Of a stretch of DNA of 15,581 nucleotides, positions 1-6,931 are shown piece after piece (position 1 is the stretch's first letter; each line of letters begins with the position of its first letter). Under the pieces are notes generated by a model, which was given only the letters and a program-made list of their open reading frames with translations, was not told where the DNA came from and made no database searches. The DNA lies in contig SFER01000029.1 in assembly GCA_004557195.1 (NCBI GenBank), positions 1 through 15,581 on the forward strand. The letters run 5' to 3'. Origin of the DNA: Bacteroidales bacterium (GTDB taxonomy: Bacteria > Bacteroidota > Bacteroidia > Bacteroidales > Muribaculaceae). Both the position numbers and the translations under genes were made by a program.

Positions 1-24
1 GGCTACCAATTACGCCACATGCGC
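1..24 (-). tRNA. tRNA-Leu (probable), 5' fragment cut by the window edge
   Basis: Read on the minus strand, positions 24 to 1 give an acceptor arm GCGCATG, then TG, a D-stem and a D-loop ending AATTGGTAGCC. This layout closely resembles the 5' part of bacterial tRNA-Leu (class II, GTGGCGnAATTGGTAG). Only 24 bases are present, so the anticodon is off the left edge and the Leu assignment rests on the D-arm alone. A good promoter lies directly upstream (35-65), with a predicted start about 4 bases before the tRNA 5' end, which supports a real tRNA gene. Confidence 0.62.
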
Positions 25-34
25 TTAGTGGGTG

Positions 35-65
35 CAAAGTTACACTTTTATTTTTAAACTACCAA
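35..65 (-). promoter_or_regulatory. Bacteroidetes-type promoter for the tRNA
   Basis: On the minus strand, TTG (65-63) is followed after 20 bases by TAACTTTG (42-35). This matches the Bacteroidetes -33/-7 consensus at its usual spacing. Transcription would begin near position 28, just before the tRNA. Confidence 0.6.
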
Positions 66-148
66 GTGCTGCGCCATTTTTCAACCAAAAAAATTGTGCG
101 TTCCATAACTTTGGCGAAGTGGCAATGGAAAACAAAATGTAGCGTTGT

Positions 149-172
149 TTTGCATTTGCAAACGAAATTTCG
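149..172. promoter_or_regulatory. Two adjacent short palindromes upstream of znuA promoter (possible operator)
   Basis: TTTGC-attt-GCAAA (149-162) is followed immediately by the perfect 10-base palindrome CGAAATTTCG (163-172). Both lie 20-40 bases upstream of the -33 element of the metal-transporter promoter. Palindromes here would suit a Fur/Zur-type metal regulator, but neither matches a known box that I can name. The surrounding sequence (25-296) has no other feature apart from the two promoters. Confidence 0.22.
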
Positions 173-190
173 CAAAACTTTGCTTTTCAT

Positions 191-221
191 TTTGAATTTC
201 TATCGGTTTGCACTATCTTTG
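191..221 (+). promoter_or_regulatory. Promoter of the znuA-znuC operon
   Basis: TTTG (191-194), 19 bases, then TATCTTTG (214-221) is a full match to the Bacteroidetes -33/-7 pair. Transcription would start near 228, leaving an untranslated leader of about 70 bases before the ATG at 297. It also argues against any start codon upstream of 228. Confidence 0.65.
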
Positions 222-296
222 CAGAATAATAATAGCATCGGCTCGAAATGCTTGCTGTTTCAGTCGGTGTTTGTAACTATATTTTTCTCTCGCTGT

Positions 297-1148
297 ATGA
301 AACATTTTCTTATTACAATAGCGTGTCTTCTGCTTCTTGCTGGATGCAAAAACATCGACAATGATTCTCGTACTATCGCCGTGTCGATTCTGCCTCAGAA
401 ATATTTCCTTGAGCAAATTGTGGGCGACAAATTCAATGTGTTGTGTCTTCTCTCTCCGGGGGCGAACCCCGAGGCTTACGAGCCGGATATGGCGCACCTG
501 ATGAATCTCGAAAGTAGCGAGGCTTTTTTCAAAATCGGCAATATTGGTTTTGAACTCGCTATCTCCGACAGGATTAAGAATAATAATCCCGACCTCAAAA
601 TCTATGATAATTCTAAAGGTGTGGCCTTGATTCACGGTTCGCACTCGGCAAGCGAAGGGCACAACCATGATATCGACCCTCACATCTGGACTTCGGTGGG
701 CAATGCCCGCATAATTGCAAAAAATATGCTCGACGCAGTGGAAGAACTCGACCCGGATAACAGCAAAACCTATGAAAAGAATTTTGCGCGCTTGAGTGAG
801 AGGCTCGACACTATCGACGCGAGGTTGTCGAAACTCCTTGCTCCGAAAAAGGGCACTGCATTCCTGGTGTGGCATCCTTCGCTCACATATTTTGCCCACG
901 ACTACGATTTGGTGCAGATAAGCCTTGAATATGATGGAAAAGAGGCATCGCCGGCACATATCAAGCATTGCATCGACGAGGCTCTCGAGCATCATGCGCG
1001 TGTGTTTTTCTATCAGCAGGAATTTGATTCCCGCCAGGTTGAGGCGCTTAACGAGCAAATAAAGGCGAAGATTGTTCCCACCAACCTCCTTGGCTATAAT
1101 TGGGAAGACGAAATGTATAATATTGCCAATGCAATCGCAGCCGAATAA
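297..1148 (+). CDS. znuA: Metal (zinc-type) ABC transporter substrate-binding lipoprotein, ZnuA/TroA family
   Basis: A 283-residue cluster A-I solute-binding protein that would capture a divalent metal (Zn, possibly Mn) and pass it to an ABC permease. The frame is open from position 66, but ATG 297 is chosen because it gives a clean lipoprotein signal with lipobox LAGC (Cys17) and lies downstream of the promoter at 191-221. Metal-ligand motifs are visible at DPHIW (His129) and WHPSLTYF (His193), with an acidic EFD segment near 242-244. The first usual ligand position reads NPEAYEP, so Glu59 stands where classical ZnuA proteins have His. A short His-rich loop (HGSHSASEGHNH, 113-124) is smaller than the long ZnuA loop. 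The gene overlaps the ATPase gene by 20 bases, so the two are translated together. No membrane permease follows. Family assignment is firm; zinc specificity is inferred. Confidence 0.88.
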   Translation: MKHFLITIACLLLLAGCKNIDNDSRTIAVSILPQKYFLEQIVGDKFNVLCLLSPGANPEAYEPDMAHLMNLESSEAFFKIGNIGFELAISDRIKNNNPDLKIYDNSKGVALIHGSHSASEGHNHDIDPHIWTSVGNARIIAKNMLDAVEELDPDNSKTYEKNFARLSERLDTIDARLSKLLAPKKGTAFLVWHPSLTYFAHDYDLVQISLEYDGKEASPAHIKHCIDEALEHHARVFFYQQEFDSRQVEALNEQIKAKIVPTNLLGYNWEDEMYNIANAIAAE

Positions 1149-1836
1149 TATAATTATCTCGTTGCGGGATGTCTCGATGCAGTTCGACCGCCGATACGCT
1201 CTCCGCGATATCAACCTTGACATCGCAAAGCACGATTTTCTTGCAATCACCGGTCCGAACGGCGGCGGCAAGACCACTCTGCTCAAAATCATCCTCAAAC
1301 TGCTCTCGCCAACTTCCGGATCGGTAACCTATTACGATGAGTGGGGGCACACTACCTCCACGCTGAAGATAGGCTATCTGCCGCAGAAAAATATGATTGA
1401 CTCGCGGTTTCCGGTAACGGTCGAAGATGTAATCGCGTCGGGGTTGCTTGCGCAAAAGGGACTTTTCTCGCGCCGCAGTGCTGCCGACCGCAGTGCTATC
1501 TCGGAAATGATGGAGCAGGTGGGTGTGAGCCGATATTCTCAACAGCCAATCGGCACCCTCTCGGGCGGACAACTGCAACGCACACTCCTGGGGCGCGCCC
1601 TTATCTCCCGACCCGAAGTGGTTGTGCTCGACGAACCGTTATCCTATGTAGATAAGGAGTTTGAGCATCAAATCTACCACATTATCGCCGACATCGCGCC
1701 TGCCACGACAATCATTTTGGTGTCTCACGAGATGACCGAAATAGCGCCAATGGCGACACGCCATATCATTGTGGATGAGACATTGCGCCTCTGCCACAGC
1801 GACCACCACTTTGCAGCGCCACGTTGCGACGACTAA
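1129..1836 (+). CDS. znuC: Metal ABC transporter ATP-binding protein, ZnuC-like
   Basis: A 235-residue ABC ATPase that would power metal import together with the upstream binding protein. All motifs are present: Walker A GPNGGGKTT (42-50), Q-loop Gln86 in YLPQ, signature LSGGQ (144-148), Walker B VVVLDEP with Asp168-Glu169, and switch His200 in LVSHE. Residues between the Q-loop and the signature (PVTVEDVIASGL) follow the ZnuC/MntB pattern. The start is ATG 1129, which overlaps the znuA stop by 20 bases; a longer frame from 1072 would run deep into znuA and adds no conserved sequence. The usual third component, an ABC-3 family permease (ZnuB), is not adjacent: the next gene lies on the other strand and their stops overlap. 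The permease is therefore presumably encoded elsewhere. Confidence 0.88.
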   Translation: MQSQPNNIIISLRDVSMQFDRRYALRDINLDIAKHDFLAITGPNGGGKTTLLKIILKLLSPTSGSVTYYDEWGHTTSTLKIGYLPQKNMIDSRFPVTVEDVIASGLLAQKGLFSRRSAADRSAISEMMEQVGVSRYSQQPIGTLSGGQLQRTLLGRALISRPEVVVLDEPLSYVDKEFEHQIYHIIADIAPATTIILVSHEMTEIAPMATRHIIVDETLRLCHSDHHFAAPRCDD

Positions 1837-3218
1837 GCCGCGGATTGCTTCTTGCGGTCGTGCCTGCGTGTGATGAATGCAAACAGGAGCAGTGCCAACG
1901 CCGCAATCATTCCAATTCCCGCAAAATAAAACCAGATGTAGTGGGCGTTAACGCTCGCAGCCTCCCAAGCCGCGCGGCTCTCGAACAGAGCCGGGTCGGG
2001 GCAGTATTTCGAGAGCAACACACCCGAAATGCCAAACCCGAGAATCGAAGAGAGGAACGAGTCGAGGTGGCTGAATCCGAGATACAACCCTTCCTCCCCT
2101 TTAGGCGCCTGCAGCGAGAAATACTCCAAATAGCGAGGCGAAATAAAGCATTCGGCAATGGCCTGAAACACAATGCCAATAATCATCATCAGCGTGATAT
2201 TCGACATTTCCGACACGATGTCGCTCCCCAGCATGTTGCCACACGCCATGAGTAGCGCCGAGAGCGGAATGAGAAACATTCCCACGATGATAGAGGTGAT
2301 GGCCGAGAATTTAGCCATAAAGCGGGTTATTAATCCCACGAAGCACACCACCACAAACGGGTTGACATTGGCAATCCACCCCGGGCGAGCACCTTCGCCT
2401 GCCATGCGAATCACATATTTCGGCATCGTGGCATAGAGTTGCTGCTGCACAATCCAAAAACCGGTTACAATTATAATGAGAGCCAGCAAACGCCCGTTGG
2501 TGAGCACTCGCACAAATCCGGCGCCAACCTCGCGCATACTTTTTCCCTCGCCGGCAGTGTGGGCGGAGTGGTAAAGGAGTATAACCGCAACAAGTGCGAT
2601 AATGGTCATAGTGGCGGAGAAATAGTTGATAGCGATGTAGGCATAATCACCTATAGAATGGCGGAGCGGGTCGATGACGGTTTTTCCCACAAATGCACCG
2701 AAATTCACCATCATATAGAAAATCGAGTAGCCCTTGGCACGCGTCTCGGTGGTGGTCTCTTTGGCAACCGAAGCCGAGATTGTGGATTTGATAAACGAGC
2801 CGCCTATCATTATCACAATCATCACCGGAACGATAATCCAGCGGAGTTGCGACTGCGGAAGTCCGTTGAACACGGTAACATCGCCATATTCGACAAGTCC
2901 GGTGCTCTCCAGGAAGGTGGGAAGCAGAGCCAGACCCAAGTAGCCAATCGAGAGGAGCGAAAAAGCGATGATTAGCGAGCTGCGGAAGCCGATTTTGTCG
3001 GCATACGCCCCGGTGAAGAGCGGCAGCAGGTATAATCCGCCCGAGAAAAGCCCCGAAATAAGGCTCGCCTCGATATCCGAGAAGCCCAAAGTGTTTGACA
3101 GATACAGGGTTATCACGATAAACACAGCATAATATGCCATGCGTTCAAAAAGCTCAACTGTATTGCTCACCCAAAAGGCACGGCTGTACCCTTTGGCAAA
3201 ATTTGTAGGTACCGACAT
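1833..3218 (-). CDS. MFS transporter of the POT/PTR-like (proton-coupled peptide) group
   Basis: A 461-residue inner-membrane protein with about 12 hydrophobic segments. It carries hallmarks of the proton-dependent oligopeptide family. ELFERMAYY (22-30) corresponds to the ExxER proton-coupling motif of helix 1. GAYADKIGFR matches MFS motif A. GYSIFYMMVNFGAF resembles the second PTR2 signature, and ISPRYLEYFSLQAPK resembles the conserved helix-10 segment. The substrate may be di- or tripeptides, but many Bacteroidetes members of this group are uncharacterised, so it cannot be read from sequence. The gene has its own promoter (3241-3272) with a short leader. Its TAG stop overlaps the TAA stop of the ZnuC-like gene by 4 bases, and no terminator separates the two convergent genes. 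Confidence 0.82.
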   Translation of the reverse strand: MSVPTNFAKGYSRAFWVSNTVELFERMAYYAVFIVITLYLSNTLGFSDIEASLISGLFSGGLYLLPLFTGAYADKIGFRSSLIIAFSLLSIGYLGLALLPTFLESTGLVEYGDVTVFNGLPQSQLRWIIVPVMIVIMIGGSFIKSTISASVAKETTTETRAKGYSIFYMMVNFGAFVGKTVIDPLRHSIGDYAYIAINYFSATMTIIALVAVILLYHSAHTAGEGKSMREVGAGFVRVLTNGRLLALIIIVTGFWIVQQQLYATMPKYVIRMAGEGARPGWIANVNPFVVVCFVGLITRFMAKFSAITSIIVGMFLIPLSALLMACGNMLGSDIVSEMSNITLMMIIGIVFQAIAECFISPRYLEYFSLQAPKGEEGLYLGFSHLDSFLSSILGFGISGVLLSKYCPDPALFESRAAWEAASVNAHYIWFYFAGIGMIAALALLLFAFITRRHDRKKQSAA

Positions 3219-3240
3219 TGTAGATTTGTTTATTTGGCGA

Positions 3241-3272
3241 CAAAATTAAAGTAAAAATGGCGATTTTACAAA
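3241..3272 (-). promoter_or_regulatory. Promoter of the POT-like transporter gene
   Basis: On the minus strand, TTTG (3272-3269), 20 bases, then TAATTTTG (3248-3241). The start would fall near 3234, about 16 bases before the ATG. Just upstream of the -33 element lies the AT palindrome TATAAT-A-ATTATA (3277-3289). Confidence 0.63.
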
Positions 3273-3323
3273 CATTTATAATAATTATAGACATATAATC
3301 GTATGTATTGTCGCAAGATTTTG

Positions 3324-3331
3324 TAACTTTG
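3324..3331 (+). promoter_or_regulatory. -7 element for the outer-membrane protein gene
   Basis: TAACTTTG (3324-3331) is a good Bacteroidetes -7 box about 33 bases before the ATG at 3364. The expected -33 position (around 3302-3305) reads TATG, a weak match. Confidence 0.45.
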
Positions 3332-3363
3332 TCGCAGATTAGAACATCAATCTATTAAAGAGA

Positions 3364-4371
3364 ATGACACGACTAACTACAACTATTGCGACAATAGCGC
3401 TTGGAATTGGCAGCGTGATGGCATCGTCGAGCGACTCGCTTGCCACAAAACCTGCCGATCGTCTAATCCTAAACCACCTCGATGTGGGTCTCACCCTCGG
3501 CACCACCGGTATCGGCGTGGAGTTGGCATTGCCTGTAACACAATATCTTAAAGTGAGGACAGGCGCGGCATTCATGCCCCGATTCAGTGTGCCCCTCCAC
3601 TTCGACATGATGACCTATGGAGGCGAGAACATGACCGAAACCAGTTTCGACAAAGCGCAGGACTTGCTCAAAAGCCTCACCGGATATGATGTTGACCAGA
3701 ATGTAACCATCGACGGCAAGCCCACAATGTACACATTCAAATTTCTCGTCGATGTGTATCCTTTCCGCAACAACAAGCATTGGCACTTTACAGCCGGCTT
3801 CTATCTTGGCAACAAGAAGATAGCCAAAGCGGTAAACGCAATCGAGGAATCGACCACCATGGTGTCGGTGGGAATGTACAACAGCCTCTACGACTATTTC
3901 ACATCAGGACGCTTTATCGATGAACCGCTATACGGCGACTACTATATCGACCCCGATGTGGGCGACCAAATGGCTGCGAAATTCTCCAACTATGGGCGCA
4001 TGGGTGTGCACATGGGTAATTTCAAAGACGGCACGCCATTCTACATGGAGCCGGGACGCGACGGCACAATGCGCGCCGAGGCGGTTGTAAACACATTCCG
4101 CCCATATCTCGGCTTCGGCTACGGAGGCTTCCTCGACAAGCAGAAAAAGTTTGCGGTGGCACTTGAATGTGGCGCAATGTTTTGGGGCGGGAATCCCAAA
4201 ATCATCACCTACAACGGTGTGAAAGAGAACAAAGACGACCCCGACTATGCCGTTGACCTCACCCGCGATGTAACCGGAATCAAAGGCAAGGTGGGCGACT
4301 ATGTCTCATTCGCCAAAGCCCTGAAAGTGTTGCCGGTGCTCAACTTCCGCATCACCTACAACATCTTCTAA
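3364..4371 (+). CDS. Hypothetical exported protein, predicted outer-membrane beta-barrel
   Basis: I do not recognise a named family for this 335-residue protein. It starts with a Sec-type signal peptide (hydrophobic stretch TTTIATIALGIGSVMA, cleavage around 20-25). The mature part is rich in alternating hydrophobic strands and aromatic girdle-like segments such as LDVGLTLGTTGIGVELALP and YLGFGYGGFLD. It ends in VLNFRITYNIF, with the terminal Phe typical of BAM-inserted beta-barrels. Bacteroidales genomes carry many such lineage-specific barrels. The ATG at 3364 fits the -7 element at 3324. The gene is monocistronic, divergent from the POT-like gene, and followed by a strong terminator at 4398. 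Role unknown; envelope location is inferred from the signal peptide and C-terminus. Confidence 0.72.
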   Translation: MTRLTTTIATIALGIGSVMASSSDSLATKPADRLILNHLDVGLTLGTTGIGVELALPVTQYLKVRTGAAFMPRFSVPLHFDMMTYGGENMTETSFDKAQDLLKSLTGYDVDQNVTIDGKPTMYTFKFLVDVYPFRNNKHWHFTAGFYLGNKKIAKAVNAIEESTTMVSVGMYNSLYDYFTSGRFIDEPLYGDYYIDPDVGDQMAAKFSNYGRMGVHMGNFKDGTPFYMEPGRDGTMRAEAVVNTFRPYLGFGYGGFLDKQKKFAVALECGAMFWGGNPKIITYNGVKENKDDPDYAVDLTRDVTGIKGKVGDYVSFAKALKVLPVLNFRITYNIF

Positions 4372-4397
4372 TTCCTCCCGGTAATACACTAATAAAG

Positions 4398-4428
4398 GCG
4401 CTGTCCATTTTGTGGACAGTGCTTTTTT
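4398..4428 (+). terminator. Intrinsic terminator of the outer-membrane protein gene
   Basis: GCGCTGTCCA (4398-4407) pairs with TGGACAGTGC (4413-4422) through 10 base pairs with one G-U, around a 5-base loop. Six T residues (4423-4428) follow. Confidence 0.85.
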
Positions 4429-4431
4429 ATG

Positions 4432-4527
4432 TGCAAAGATAATGCTGTGGGGTGGGGCGGGCGTGTGTTTTGGGCGGAAAATCGCGTTTTAACCGAATTT
4501 AACCCGCTTTCCGGTGTTATCTTTGCA
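4432..4527. repeat. 11-base inverted repeat with outward-facing -7 boxes
   Basis: TGCAAAGATAA (4432-4442) and TTATCTTTGCA (4517-4527) are perfect inverted copies 74 bases apart. Each contains TATCTTTG, a Bacteroidetes -7 box, and the two point away from each other. No good -33 element is visible for either one. The core is G-rich on the left and includes a 6-base inverted pair CGGAAA/TTTCCG (4475-4480, 4508-4513). The whole element sits between the two convergent terminators and covers no gene. Confidence 0.4.
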
Positions 4528-4547
4528 ACGCAATCGGCAGATAGCGC

Positions 4548-4578
4548 AAAAAGGGACCGCCCTGATTGGGCAGTCCCT
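4548..4578 (-). terminator. Intrinsic terminator of gpmI
   Basis: On the minus strand the hairpin AGGGACTGCCC / GGGCGGTCCCT (arms 4578-4568 and 4562-4552, one mismatch, 5-base loop) ends in TTTTT (4552-4548). It lies 23 bases beyond the gpmI stop. Confidence 0.8.
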
Positions 4579-4600
4579 GTATTACGGATATGTCGTTTGC

Positions 4601-6115
4601 TTATTTGATTAGGCATTTTCCGCTCATCTCGGCGGGTTGCGGAATATCCATGATGTGGAGCAATGTGGGAGCCACATCGGCGAGGATTCCGTTTTCCACC
4701 TTAGCGTCGGTGTTGGCGGTAACGTAAACACATGGCACTGGATTGAGCGAGTGGGCGGTGTTGGGTGTGCCGTCGGGGTTGATTGCGTAATCGGCGTTGC
4801 CGTGGTCGGCAATGATAATCACCTCATAGTCGTTGGCTTTGGCAGCCTCGACAGTGTCTTTCACGCAAGCATCCACTGCCTTAACTGCAGTTTCGATTGC
4901 CGAATACACACCGGTGTGTCCCACCATGTCGCCGTTGGCGTAGTTTACTACGATGAAGTCGTATTTCTGAGTGTTGATAGCCTCAACGAGTTTGTCTTTC
5001 ACTTCAAATGCGCTCATTTCGGGCTTGAGGTCGTAGGTTGCCACCTTTGGAGAAGGCACGAGGATGCGGTCTTCGCCATCGAACGGAGCCTCGCGACCAC
5101 CGTTGAAGAAGAAGGTTACGTGGGCATATTTCTCTGTCTCGGCAATGTGGAGTTGCTTCTTGCCAAGAGCCGAGAGATATTCGCCGAGGGTGTTTTGTAC
5201 ATTCTCCTTGTCGAAGAGGATGTGCACACCGGTGAACGAAGCATCGTAGGGGGTCATGCAATAGTATTGCAAGCCGGGGATTGTGGTCATTCCCTCCTCG
5301 GGCATATCTTTTTGAGTGAGCACCACGGTGATTTCTTTGGCGCGGTCGTTGCGGTAGTTGAAGAAGATAACCACATCGCCTTCTTTGATTGTGCCGTCAA
5401 CAGTGCTGTTAACGATAGGCTTGATAAATTCGTCGGTAACTCCTTCGGCATACGATTCCTCGACTGCGGCAGCCATGTCGGCGGCAGGGCGACCTTCGCC
5501 TTTGATAAGTTGGTCATAAGCCACTTTTACACGCTCCCAGCGTTTGTCGCGGTCCATGGCATAGTAGCGACCGATAATCGAAGCTACAACACCTGTCGAT
5601 TTTGCGCAATGAGCCTCTATATCCTCGATGAAGCCTTTACCGCTGCGGGGGTCGGTGTCGCGACCATCCATGAAGCAGTGGATAAACACCTTCTCAAGGT
5701 TGTATTCTTTTGCAATGTCGCAAAGGGCATAGAGGTGGTCGAGAGAACTGTGTACACCACCGGTGCTGGTGAGTCCCATGAAGTGGATTCCCTTGCCTGT
5801 GCTTTGCGCATAGGAGAACGCACTCACGATTTCGGGATTTTTGAGGATGCTCTTGTCGGCGATAGAGCGGTTGATTTTCACGAGGTCTTGGTAGAGCACG
5901 CGACCGGCGCCGATGTTGAGGTGTCCCACTTCCGAGTTACCCATCTGTCCGTCGGGCAATCCCACATTCTCACCACTCGCTTGGAGTTGCGAATTTGGAT
6001 ATGTTTTCAACAAATAGTCCCAGTAGGGGGTTGGAGTTTCAAAGATGACGTCGCTCTTGGTGTGGTTGCCAATGCCCCAGCCATCGAGAATCATCAATAA
6101 TGCTTTTTTTCCCAT
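4601..6115 (-). CDS. gpmI: 2,3-bisphosphoglycerate-independent phosphoglycerate mutase
   Basis: Interconverts 3-phosphoglycerate and 2-phosphoglycerate in glycolysis and gluconeogenesis, in the cytoplasm, with two metal ions (usually Mn) and a phospho-serine intermediate. The 504-residue length is close to the usual ~510. The N-terminus reads MILDGWG (metal ligand Asp11), and the catalytic serine is Ser61 in MGNSEVGH. HCFMDGRDTDP in the middle is the conserved substrate-binding segment, and later IIADHGNAD and TAHSLNPVP supply the remaining metal ligands of the alkaline-phosphatase fold. The ATG at 6115 gives the standard iPGM N-terminus MGKKALLMILDGWG. The gene is monocistronic, has its own terminator, and faces away from the DUF2461 gene through a compact shared promoter region. 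Confidence 0.97.
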   Translation of the reverse strand: MGKKALLMILDGWGIGNHTKSDVIFETPTPYWDYLLKTYPNSQLQASGENVGLPDGQMGNSEVGHLNIGAGRVLYQDLVKINRSIADKSILKNPEIVSAFSYAQSTGKGIHFMGLTSTGGVHSSLDHLYALCDIAKEYNLEKVFIHCFMDGRDTDPRSGKGFIEDIEAHCAKSTGVVASIIGRYYAMDRDKRWERVKVAYDQLIKGEGRPAADMAAAVEESYAEGVTDEFIKPIVNSTVDGTIKEGDVVIFFNYRNDRAKEITVVLTQKDMPEEGMTTIPGLQYYCMTPYDASFTGVHILFDKENVQNTLGEYLSALGKKQLHIAETEKYAHVTFFFNGGREAPFDGEDRILVPSPKVATYDLKPEMSAFEVKDKLVEAINTQKYDFIVVNYANGDMVGHTGVYSAIETAVKAVDACVKDTVEAAKANDYEVIIIADHGNADYAINPDGTPNTAHSLNPVPCVYVTANTDAKVENGILADVAPTLLHIMDIPQPAEMSGKCLIK

Positions 6116-6186
6116 TTTAAATACGTATTTAGTTTTTTATATTAGTTACAAGCAAAAAGTGCGCCAATGCGACACAATTTCGACTG

Positions 6187-6194
6187 CAAAGTTA
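6187..6194 (-). promoter_or_regulatory. -7 element of the gpmI promoter
   Basis: On the minus strand, TAACTTTG (6194-6187) lies about 72 bases before the gpmI ATG. The -33 region would fall near 6214-6217 and has no good TTTG. That places it against the -7 box of the divergent gene. Confidence 0.45.
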
Positions 6195-6217
6195 GTAAAA
6201 AATCGCGTTTTTTTAAT

Positions 6218-6225
6218 TACCTTTG
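6218..6225 (+). promoter_or_regulatory. -7 element of the DUF2461 gene promoter
   Basis: TACCTTTG (6218-6225) lies 18 bases before the ATG at 6244, so the untranslated leader would be only about 12 bases. No clear -33 is seen. Between the two divergent -7 boxes lies AAAAAA-TCGCG-TTTTTTT (6197-6214). Confidence 0.48.
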
Positions 6226-6243
6226 GGCAAATTAATTACACAA

Positions 6244-6912
6244 ATGAATAGTATAGCCAAAATATATGATTTCTTGGGGCGACTTGCCGAGAACAACAAC
6301 CGCGACTGGTTTGCCGCCCACCGCGACGAATATGACGAGGTGAATGCCCTGTGGCTTGCCGATGTGCAACGGCTCATCGACCGCATGAGCCTGTGGGACA
6401 AGAGCCTCACCGGATTAAAAGCGCGCGACAGCGTGTATCGCATCTACCGCGACACTCGGTTCTCGCCCGACAAATCGCCATACAAGCGGCACTTCGGTGC
6501 GCTGATAGGGCAAGGTGGCAGAAAATGCGCCTTGTCGTGCTGCTATGTCCATATTCAGCCGGGCAACAGCGGGCTACATGGCGGCATCTGGTGCCCCGAG
6601 CGCGATGTGCTCGATGCTCTGCGACACGCCATCGATGACAATATCGAGGAGTTTCTCGAGATTCTCAACCGCAAGGAGTTTGCCCGCCGTTTCTCGCTCT
6701 TCGGCGACACGCTCAAGAAGATGCCGCGAGGATTTGCCGCCGATAATCCCAACGGAAAATACATAAAAATAAAGGAATATCTCCTCGAGGGGCAACGGAG
6801 CGACGACTGGTTTATCAATTGCGATGACTGGACCGAAAAGGCGGCTGCCGACTTCCGCTTGATGCAGGATTTCCACAACTTCATGAATTTTACCATCAAA
6901 AACGAAGTATAG
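6244..6912 (+). CDS. DUF2461 (TIGR02453-type) domain protein
   Basis: A 222-residue cytoplasmic protein that matches the DUF2461 family through its length. It has the opening IYDFLGRLAENNNRDWFAAH and the central DSVYRIYRDTRFSPDKSPYK, followed by GLHGGIWCPE and a C-terminal WF plus aromatic pattern. The family is widespread in bacteria, but I know of no established biochemical role. The start is ATG 6244. A TTG seven codons upstream is in frame but lies inside the -7 promoter box, so it cannot be the start. The gene stands alone: divergent from gpmI, and separated by 174 bases and a new promoter from the oxidoreductase operon. Confidence 0.85.
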   Translation: MNSIAKIYDFLGRLAENNNRDWFAAHRDEYDEVNALWLADVQRLIDRMSLWDKSLTGLKARDSVYRIYRDTRFSPDKSPYKRHFGALIGQGGRKCALSCCYVHIQPGNSGLHGGIWCPERDVLDALRHAIDDNIEEFLEILNRKEFARRFSLFGDTLKKMPRGFAADNPNGKYIKIKEYLLEGQRSDDWFINCDDWTEKAAADFRLMQDFHNFMNFTIKNEV

Positions 6913-6931
6913 AACAACGATTCGGAAAAAC

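Noticed and set aside
66..296. 77-residue N-terminal extension of the ZnuA-like protein
   Set aside because: The frame is open from 66, but the promoter is at 191-221 and a clean lipoprotein signal begins at ATG 297.
248..364. Small upstream open frame (38 codons) overlapping the znuA start
   Set aside because: No visible ribosome site or family likeness, and it runs out of frame through the signal-peptide codons; probably chance.
4389..4616. 75-codon minus-strand frame after gpmI
   Set aside because: It spans both terminators and the inverted repeat, with no family likeness or start signal.
4637..6100. Long antisense open frame (487 codons) opposite gpmI
   Set aside because: gpmI is unmistakable on the other strand; the antisense product has no recognisable domain.
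6223..6243. TTG start for the DUF2461 gene
   Set aside because: The codon lies inside the -7 promoter box, so it would not be in the transcript.
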